Assembly: GCA_002049455.2 (NCBI GenBank) | Contig: KV918777.1 | Coordinates: 248,001 to 312,000 of the forward strand | Length of the DNA: 64,000 nt | Reading direction: 5' to 3' | From: Porphyra umbilicalis | Taxonomy: Eukaryota > Rhodophyta > Bangiophyceae > Bangiales > Bangiaceae | Part shown: positions 58,111-64,000 of the stretch, piece by piece | Position numbering within the stretch: the first letter of the stretch is position 1 | Layout: every line of letters starts with the position of its first letter | Translations under genes and position numbers: made by a program | The notes under the pieces: model-generated | What the model was told of the DNA's origin: nothing | The model's database searches: none | The model's input: the letters and a program-made list of their open reading frames with translations, nothing else

Positions 58111-58912
58111 TTATTGTGCCCCGGGAAAGGTTGGGCCCGAAGGATTAGGCGAAATTAGTTAAGAGGTGCCCCAACGACCTTACTCGCGCAGGTGTCAGAT
58201 TTCTGGCCCGACCGCGACCTTTCCCCGGCCCGAACCGCGGATCAAGTTACGGAAGTCTCTTTGGTCAATCACATGCCCGTGTCCAACATTAGCTAGCGAT
58301 CGAGCGCCAGCGCGCTCGAAGTGCGCCGAGAGCCACTTCGCGCGCCGCGATGGTCTGTCGCCGATGTCGGAATGGCAGGAGGGCGCCGGGAGGTCCATTT
58401 TTGGCGCGCCAGCCAGCGCCAAAAATGGACCTCCCGGCGCCCTCCTGCCATCCCGACATCGGCGACAGACCATCGCGGCGCGCGAAGTGGCTCTCGGCGC
58501 ACTTCGAGCGCGCTGGCGCTCGATCGCGCACGAGTATCCAGACAGCCGTTGTCTCAGGCAGCCATCAAATCTGATATTGTCGACGATTCCAATTTTGAAT
58601 CTACCGGGGAGCGCAACACGTGGGCTCCCGCATCGCTAGATAACCCATCTGCTGCAGGCCACTGTCGGTTGAGAAGCATCAGGTATGTTGTGGGCAGACG
58701 ACCTTACCCAGGGGGGTTGGTGGGACCTTTCCCGCCGTGGTTCCTGCGAGTTATTGTCCGCGGGGAAAGGTTCCCCGGGGAGACTGCGAGAGAGCACTAA
58801 CGGCGCACGTGTCCCTGAGAATCCCCCCTCAGAGGCACTTGGAGTGGGTTCGGTGGGATAGGACTAACTAGGGGGCCTAATCGGAACTAGGGGGGACCTT
58901 TCCCGAGAGGAA
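58111..58912. mobile_element. foldback-type non-autonomous element with repeated GGGAAAGGT motifs
   Basis: The left edge (from 58122, cgggaaaggttgggcccg, then gattaggc and ttagtta) and the right edge read inward (cgggaaaggtccccccta, then gattaggc and tagttag) match in order, giving imperfect TIRs of about 45 bp. GGGAAAGGT occurs in alternating orientation at 58123, 58217 (minus), 58725 (minus), 58763 and 58897 (minus). The ttattgt(g/c)c lead-in is duplicated at 58111 and 58751. The long perfect hairpin lies inside. No protein is encoded. Confidence 0.6.
58296..58527. repeat. 112-bp-arm inverted repeat with 8-nt loop
   Basis: The left arm is 58296-58407, the loop is 58408-58415 and the right arm is 58416-58527. 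The arms are exact reverse complements except for one A/C mismatch (58371 against 58452), so identity is 111 of 112. Reading frames on the two strands translate to the same peptides because of the symmetry and are not genes. A transcript across it would form a single near-perfect stem. Confidence 0.95.
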
Positions 58913-59103
58913 GAACTTATGTTGAAAGCTCTACTGTGTCACGTAGGAAGTGAACTCTAATATTTCTATTTGCTGGGAAGTGGTCATTTCCCTGACGTTT
59001 CAGCATTCGATAGCTCACAATCGCTCTGGTGCAGATGGATTAGACATGCAAGCGATTACAGATTCCGACAACAGCGTTTACAGATGCCTTCGAGGAACCC
59101 CTA

Positions 59104-59544
59104 TTGCTGATCCCCCAATTCTGTCCTCATCGACCAGGAACGGTTCCTGGCGGTACGGTTCTTGTGGAACTGGCCATCTATTGGTTAAACGCAGCGGTAA
59201 ACAGCTGCTCAGCACGAATCTGAGACGTCGTATTGGCTCTCCCACCGCCACTTCCGTGCAGAACCGAGATCCTTCTTTTTCTTGAGATTTTCTTCCGATC
59301 CCTTCCGTGTCAAGAGAGCAACCGGCCCGCAATCGCTGGGATATCGAGATTTTCTGGGAGATACGCAGAAAAGTGCAGAAAAACGAAGGCGTCGATTGTG
59401 CGATTGGGGGCCGTACGGGCACATTCTGTAAAGATCGGGCCGGACATGCACTGCTGTCGGACTGCTCGACCAATGAGAGATCTGCATTCATTGCCGTTCC
59501 ACTACCGTTCCGGGGCGATGAGGACAGAATTGGGGGATCAGCAA
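59104..59544. mobile_element. Tc1/mariner-type MITE, 441 bp, perfect 29-bp TIRs, TA flanks
   Basis: 59104-59132 and 59516-59544 are perfect inverted repeats beginning ttgctgatcccccaa. The similarity continues imperfectly inward for about 25 bp (ggaacggt...tgg...acgg). A TA dinucleotide borders both ends (59102-59103 and 59545-59546), as expected for the TA target duplication of Tc1/mariner elements. The 380-bp interior encodes no transposase, so it depends on one elsewhere in the genome. Perfect TIRs suggest relatively recent insertion. Confidence 0.9.
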
Positions 59545-59786
59545 TACTGTATACACTCCACACAAAGGCCCAGAAATGGTCAAAAGCGCGCCTCTTTGCG
59601 GCAGTGTCAGCACTGCGTCTCCGCTCTCTTCATTTGTCTCGCCATCTCGTCATCTCGCCATTCTGTTGGGCCTTTCACACCACCACTCCATCGTCGTCAC
59701 CGAACCGCCATGCTCTCTGTAGCATATCTCTGCTACCAATTGGCAATTAGCCACGGGTAGCCCCCTTGACTGGCCGAATCCACGGA

Positions 59787-60110
59787 TGTGTGTGACTCGG
59801 CTTGTGGCACGCCCTTTGGGGGGTTACTTCCGCATTGTTTATTTTTTATTGCTTGTTTGCTTGCCTGTCTTATCTGTCTGCCGGCACTCACTACGATCGC
59901 TTGATCGGATGGTCGATCGACCAGTGCCGTTGTTTGTATTAAACCACCATGGGTCCGGGGTCGCCGTCGTGGGCACCACCCGGCTCCCCATCGGATGCCC
60001 TTCAACAAAAGGTCTTCTTCCTCGCCGCGACGGCGATAGAACTCGCTTTATTGCTTGGCTACGGTCGGTCTCAGTACACTGGTAATTGAACTAACGTTAT
60101 TAATACCACA
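59787..60110 (+). repeat. putative 5' LTR
   Basis: Begins TGTGTG and ends CCACA immediately before a TGG-starting primer-binding site. It contains an AT-rich segment (tttattttttatt, about 59840-59852) that could serve as promoter. The boundaries are inferred from TG...CA ends and PBS position only. Confidence 0.45.
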
Positions 60111-60112
60111 TT

Positions 60113-60126
60113 TGGTGGAGCAGCAG
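60113..60126 (+). promoter_or_regulatory. candidate tRNA primer-binding site
   Basis: TGGTGGAGCAGCAG begins two or three bases after the inferred LTR end. A PBS is complementary to a tRNA 3' end and so begins TGG; which tRNA is used cannot be told from this sequence. Confidence 0.45.
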
Positions 60127-60339
60127 GGGATACCCTCGCCTTCATCGTGCCTCGCGGCACGGTGTCCCCGAGAACTTTCTCGCTGCCTCGTGGCATTGTG
60201 ACGGTGTCGATACGGTCGCTTGGCGCGCGGGGCGTAAGCCATCGACTTGTGGGCGTGGTGCCGGGGGCATCACGGTTGAGATCTCCGACGTTGGCGCGCA
60301 GGGCGTAAGCCAAGTCGGAACACTTGTTCAGGTCCCAGT
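60127..60339 (+). other. retrotransposon leader with internal duplication
   Basis: The word ttggcgcgc(g/a)gggcgtaagcca occurs at 60220 and 60291, 71 bp apart. A tgcctcg(c/t)ggca word with a nearby cggtgtc also recurs at about 60151 and 60185. Such structured leaders often carry packaging or dimerisation signals, but the role here is not known. Confidence 0.5.
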
Positions 60340-61986
60340 ATGTCTACTGGTGGTACCGGCGGCACTCGGCGAGCCAGAGACGGCAAGTTGCCATCTGGCT
60401 ACCGGCCGCCGGGCGGGGGACAAGGCACTCCTGCCGCCTCCGACGCCCCCACGGACGGTGCTCCAACTCCTCCCATCCCTGCGGATCAAGCCGCCTCTGG
60501 GCAGATGCAGGTGGTGGAGAGCCTGAAGGCGGCCGTTGAAGCACTTCAGCGACGCCTAACGGCCCAAGAACAGACTAACGAGTCTCTGGCGCGAGCCAAT
60601 GACAAGTTGGCCGACGACGTCGAGGCCCTGCGCAAGGTCGACTCCCATGAGGAGGAACGCCGTGTGGCTAAGTCTCGCTGCCAGTCGGGCGACAAGACCA
60701 AGGACGTCAAGAAGACGAACAAGGTGATCAAGGACAAGTCCGTCCGCAAGGACGCTCCGGCTAACGCCGCGCTTTCCTCATCTTCCGACGATTCCGCGTC
60801 TGGGTCAAGCCCGACGTCGTCAGACGACGACAACCCCAACGCGACGGACACGTCCTCTTCGGACGATGGCCACGGGCCCCCACACCCGCCGTCGCCCCCA
60901 AGTGGGTCCTCGCCGAGCGAAAGCTCGAGCGAGTCGGACGCTGCCGCGCGCAAGCGCCCGACGCCCCCCACCAAACGGAAGGAGCGACTTGAAAAAGCCG
61001 ATAGGATCAAGGTGATCCGCCCGGCTAATAGCCGCTTCAAGACACTCCTGGACTACAGGACGTACTTCCTGATCCGCCGTCAACTGACGTATACGCCTAA
61101 AGAGGCACAGCGGTCGCACCGTCTCAACAAACGTTTGGACTGAGCGTTCCATGGGCAACAGCCATTCACGGGAGCCCTGCCCTTGGGCATCTTCACGTTC
61201 TCGACGACCTTTCGCCGCGCGTGCGACGCGGCTGGGCTGACGCACGGTCAAGCCCTTCCGCTTATGGTCTTTCGACTAGCCGGCAACGCCAAGATGGCCT
61301 TCTCCGGCGCGCTTAACAGCACCCTCGGACGTAAGCGTTACGCCATCCGTACCTACGGAGATGCCGTCAACTGGCTTCTTTCGAAGTATGCGACACACGC
61401 AACCATGGCTAACGCCTATCAAGACATCATTACGATGAAGCAACAAGACAACGAGGCGCCCACGGCCTTTGGCCATCGCGTGGAAACGCAATGCGACCTC
61501 CTGAACGGTTTGTTCGACATCCAAGACGTTAAGGACGTCTTCATCACTGGTCTTTCGGACCTTGTGCAAGCGCACGTACGGGTACTGAACGACCAGTTCC
61601 CCGACCGAACCCTGTCTGAGACGGTCGCCACCGCCCAGATGTATTGGGACGGTACGAACAAGTTGCGTTTGCAACTCAAGATTACCCGCCCAACGGCGAT
61701 CAAAGTCGCTTACGCGACACAAGACCAGCGGACGACGACGGAACGACCGTTCACACCGGTTCGCACCCCTCCGCCCCCTCGGGCTGCCGTCCCTCAAGCC
61801 AATCGGGCTGACATCTGTTACAACTGTAACAAGCCGGGGCACTTCGCCGCACAGTGTGCCGAGCCTTATCGCCCTCGCGAGCGTCGGCAACCGCCTATCG
61901 GCGTTCATGCCCTTGCGGACGGCAACGTCGAGGAAGACGAAGTCGAGCATCCGGCCGACGCCGTGGACGACTCGAAAAACGTCTAG
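60340..61986 (+). pseudogene. gag polyprotein of Ty3/gypsy element, one in-frame TGA
   Basis: ATG 60340 opens an N-terminal region with a coiled coil (VESLKAAVEALQRRLTAQEQ) and a Ser/Asp/Pro-rich linker. TGA follows at 61141-61143, and the same frame continues for 281 codons. The downstream part has the capsid-like segment PFTGALPLGIFTFSTTF and ends with a zinc knuckle CYNCNKPGHFAAQC (CX2CX4HX4C, about 61815-61856) typical of nucleocapsid. It packages the element RNA. TAG at 61984-61986 ends it inside the pol overlap. Whether the internal TGA is a mutation or is read through is discussed in the findings. Confidence 0.85.
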
Positions 61987-64000
61987 GCCGGGTGCCCGAC
62001 TTGGGGTTGCCCGGCGGAACGCGAAAGCGTACGGTGACAAGACTCTTACGTCGTGCCCTTCGGCACTATGAGATCGCAGCCACGTTAGGCCCATGCCTGC
62101 GCATAATGCGAAGTTGCCGCCCTGTCTTAGACACGGGCGCCGGGGTGAACATAGTGCGAACTAGTGTTCTCCCTTCGAACTGGATGGCTTACGCCGAAGA
62201 GTTGACTACGCTTCCGCGCATCCGAGATGCAAACAACAATCGTCTTGTGACGAAGTATGCCATTCATCTGTGTGTAGACACCGGAGGTGTGCGTCTATTT
62301 GACCGATTCCTCGTTGCCGACAACTTGTCAGTCCCGTGCATTCTTGGCACCGAGTTCATTGAACAAAACATCGAGGGCATTCTGCCGCGCTTGCGCAAGA
62401 TCGTCTGGCAAGAGCACGTGCGATGCACGGAAGAGCAACCTCGGCCAACGCCGATCTTAGCTTGTCTTAACGACAGCGCGTGGGACCGCCACTGGCAAGA
62501 TAAACCCGCTTGGGTTCGAGCCTGCAAACAGGTGCGTGTCAACGGACACAAGGAGGAGTGGATCATGGCCACGTGCGACACGCCTGGTATGGTTACCATC
62601 ACACCGAACATTCGGTTGTGCCGACACAAGGCCATGGCCGTCGCCCGCGGCATCGCCATCGTCAAACCGGACGAACCATTCCTGGTCAAGTTATGCAACT
62701 TCGGCAAGGACCAAGTCATTGTTCGCAAGAACTCTACCTTAGGGTTTGCGGAACCCTACCAAGGGCCGGTGCTTTCCGCCGTCTTGGATGACAACACCCC
62801 AAAGGGTGGAACCGATAACTCATCGGACGACGCGAGTCGTGACCCACTCGAGGACCTCGACCTCAGTGAGGCACCCGAGTACCTGCACAAGCAGATTCGT
62901 GACATGCTTAAGACGCATTCGTCTATGTGGGATGGAACCCTTGGCGTCATCCGTGCTACGGAGCACGCCATCGTCACTCCTCCCGACGCTCTGCCCATAC
63001 GGGCCCAACCCTACCGCACCGGGCCGTTCATACGGCAGATCATCGCTGATCAAATCAACAAGATGTTGAAGCTCAACGTCATTGCCCCTAGCCACAGTGC
63101 TTGGGCAAGCCCCGTGGTAATTGTACCCAAGAAGAACGGCAAAGCCCGGTTCTGTGTCGACTATCGTCGGTTAAACAACATCACCAAGAAGGATGCTTAT
63201 CCCTTGCCTCGGATGGAGGACTGCCTCGACTCCTTGGGAGATGCCCAGGTGTTCGCGTCTCTCGACTGCACCGCGGGGTACTGGCAAGTACCCTTAAGCA
63301 AGGACGACCAAGAGAAGACGGCGTTCACGACGCACTGTGGTATATACCACTGGTTATCCATGCCTTTCGGCTTGACGAACGCGCCCGCTACCTTCCAGCG
63401 CGCGTTGGATATTATCCTCTCCGGTTTGAAGTGGCAGATATGCCTCGTCTACTTAGACGATGTCATCATCTTCTCCGCAAACGCGGAACAACACGTCAAA
63501 GACGTTGACACGGTTCTTCACCGTCTCCGCGAAGCCGGGGTCACCCTCAACTTGGAAAAGTGTACGTGGTTCTCCGATGAGGTCGAGTACCTAGGACACA
63601 TTGTCCGCCCCGGGCAACTGCACGTGCACAACAAGAACGTGGATGCTCTGAAGCATGCCAAGTTCCCAACCACAAAGACCCAGCTGAAAAGCTTCTTGGG
63701 CATGTGCAACGTCTATCGACGGTTTGTCAAAGACTTTGCCAAACGAGCAAAGCCCCTGAACGCCCTGACTAGGGCCGAGATCCCACCGGATTGACCACCA
63801 CCGACGGACGTGGCTATCGCCGCCTTCGAGGACCTTCGCAACGCACTGTTGTGCCCACCGGTACTTGCCTTGCCGAAGGCCAATCGGAAGCTCGTCGTTG
63901 ACGTGGACGCCTGCGCCGACCAAGTTGGTTGTACCCTCCTCCAAGAGGAGCCGGGCGAACTGCTTCACCCTGTCGGGTATTGGAGCCGAGGACTCACTGC
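61854..64000 (+). pseudogene. pol polyprotein (protease, reverse transcriptase, RNase H start), truncated by window edge
   Basis: The frame lies one base back (-1) relative to gag and overlaps it over 61854-61986. The aspartic protease motif DTGAG is at 62130 and ILGTEF follows about 70 codons later. Reverse transcriptase blocks are VPKKNGKARFCVDYRRLN, FASLDCTAGYWQVPL (first catalytic Asp), MPFGLTNAPATFQ and YLDD (63450-63461), then EVEYLGHIV. TGA at 63792-63794 falls where relatives have Trp before the RNase H-like domain. The frame then continues AIAAFEDLRNALL, VVDVDACADQVGCTLL and HPVGYWSRGL to the edge. It copies RNA into DNA for integration. Confidence 0.9.
61974..61980 (+). promoter_or_regulatory. 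candidate -1 ribosomal frameshift site between gag and pol
   Basis: GAAAAAC is positioned in the gag frame as G-AAA-AAC, four bases before the gag stop TAG (61984-61986). It is close to, but not, the canonical X-XXY-YYZ heptamer because the first base is G. Pol is in the -1 frame, so slippage here would produce Gag-Pol. Confidence 0.4.

Larger units (their letters stand above)
59787..64000 (+). mobile_element. Ty3/gypsy LTR retrotransposon, 3' part beyond window
   Basis: A putative 5' LTR (59787-60110), primer-binding site, leader, gag (60340-61986) and pol (61854 to the edge) follow in the order protease, reverse transcriptase, RNase H. The order places integrase outside the window and identifies the Ty3/gypsy superfamily. 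The element carries two in-frame TGA codons and a gag-pol frame change. The 3' LTR is not visible, so the LTR borders and insertion age cannot be checked here. Confidence 0.9.

Noticed and set aside
58289-58574. Paired open frames on both strands with the same peptide
   Set aside because: The identity is a direct consequence of the inverted repeat, not evidence of a gene.
60340-63794. UGA as a tryptophan codon in this organism
   Set aside because: The HAD-like and CenH3-like host genes end in TGA, and TAG and TAA also interrupt transposon frames, so a simple code change does not fit.

Overview
The window looks like nuclear DNA of a GC-rich eukaryote. It has no bacterial operons and no ribosome-binding-site spacing. 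It carries canonical histone H3 and H4 genes, a secreted trypsin-type protease, introns with GT/AG borders, and several families of eukaryotic transposable elements. One protein resembles plant and algal plastid HAD-family proteins and has a transit-peptide-like N-terminus, so a photosynthetic lineage is likely. GC content, short or absent introns in host genes and a heavy transposon load would fit a bangiophyte red alga such as Porphyra/Pyropia. That assignment is inference from recall, not from any search.

Layout. 1-3.1 kb: a 140-bp tandem array, then a broken hAT transposase. 3.3-4.0 kb: a GC-rich low-complexity block. 4-6.8 kb: no recognisable gene. 6.8-8.1 kb: a broken PIF/Harbinger-type transposase on the minus strand. 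10.2-13.9 kb: a second Harbinger-like element with a decayed accessory ORF (plus) facing a decayed transposase (minus). 15.95-16.5 kb: a minisatellite. 17.7-19.1 kb: the HAD-like gene. 20.1-21.6 kb: divergent H3 and H4. 22.8-27.1 kb: very GC-rich blocks and a hairpin. 29.2-30.9 kb: the serine protease. 31-35.1 kb: a repeated cluster built on AACAG/CTGTT palindromes, then another GC-rich element. 36.5-39.5 kb: minus-strand orphan reading frames. 41.4-42.2 kb: a 94-bp tandem array. 42.76-43.18 kb: a divergent H3 with the hallmarks of a centromeric H3 (CenH3). 45.6-46.4 and 48.6-49.3 kb: decayed tandem repeats. 49.5-55.6 kb: an alanine-rich coiled-coil protein and a large two-part DDE-type transposase. 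57.1-57.7 kb: a GC-rich element sharing a terminus with the one at 35.1 kb. 58.3-58.5 kb: a nearly perfect 112-bp-arm hairpin. 59.1-59.5 kb: a MITE with perfect TIRs and TA flanks. 59.8 kb to the edge: a Ty3/gypsy retrotransposon cut by the window end.

Host genes that look functional are the HAD-like protein, H3, H4, the protease and the CenH3 candidate. Most of the rest is transposon-derived. Two observations stand out. One is the intact CenH3-like gene beside a 94-bp tandem array. The other is that premature stops interrupting otherwise open transposon frames can almost all be derived from TGG (Trp), which suggests directional G-to-A mutation or, less likely, mRNA editing or readthrough.
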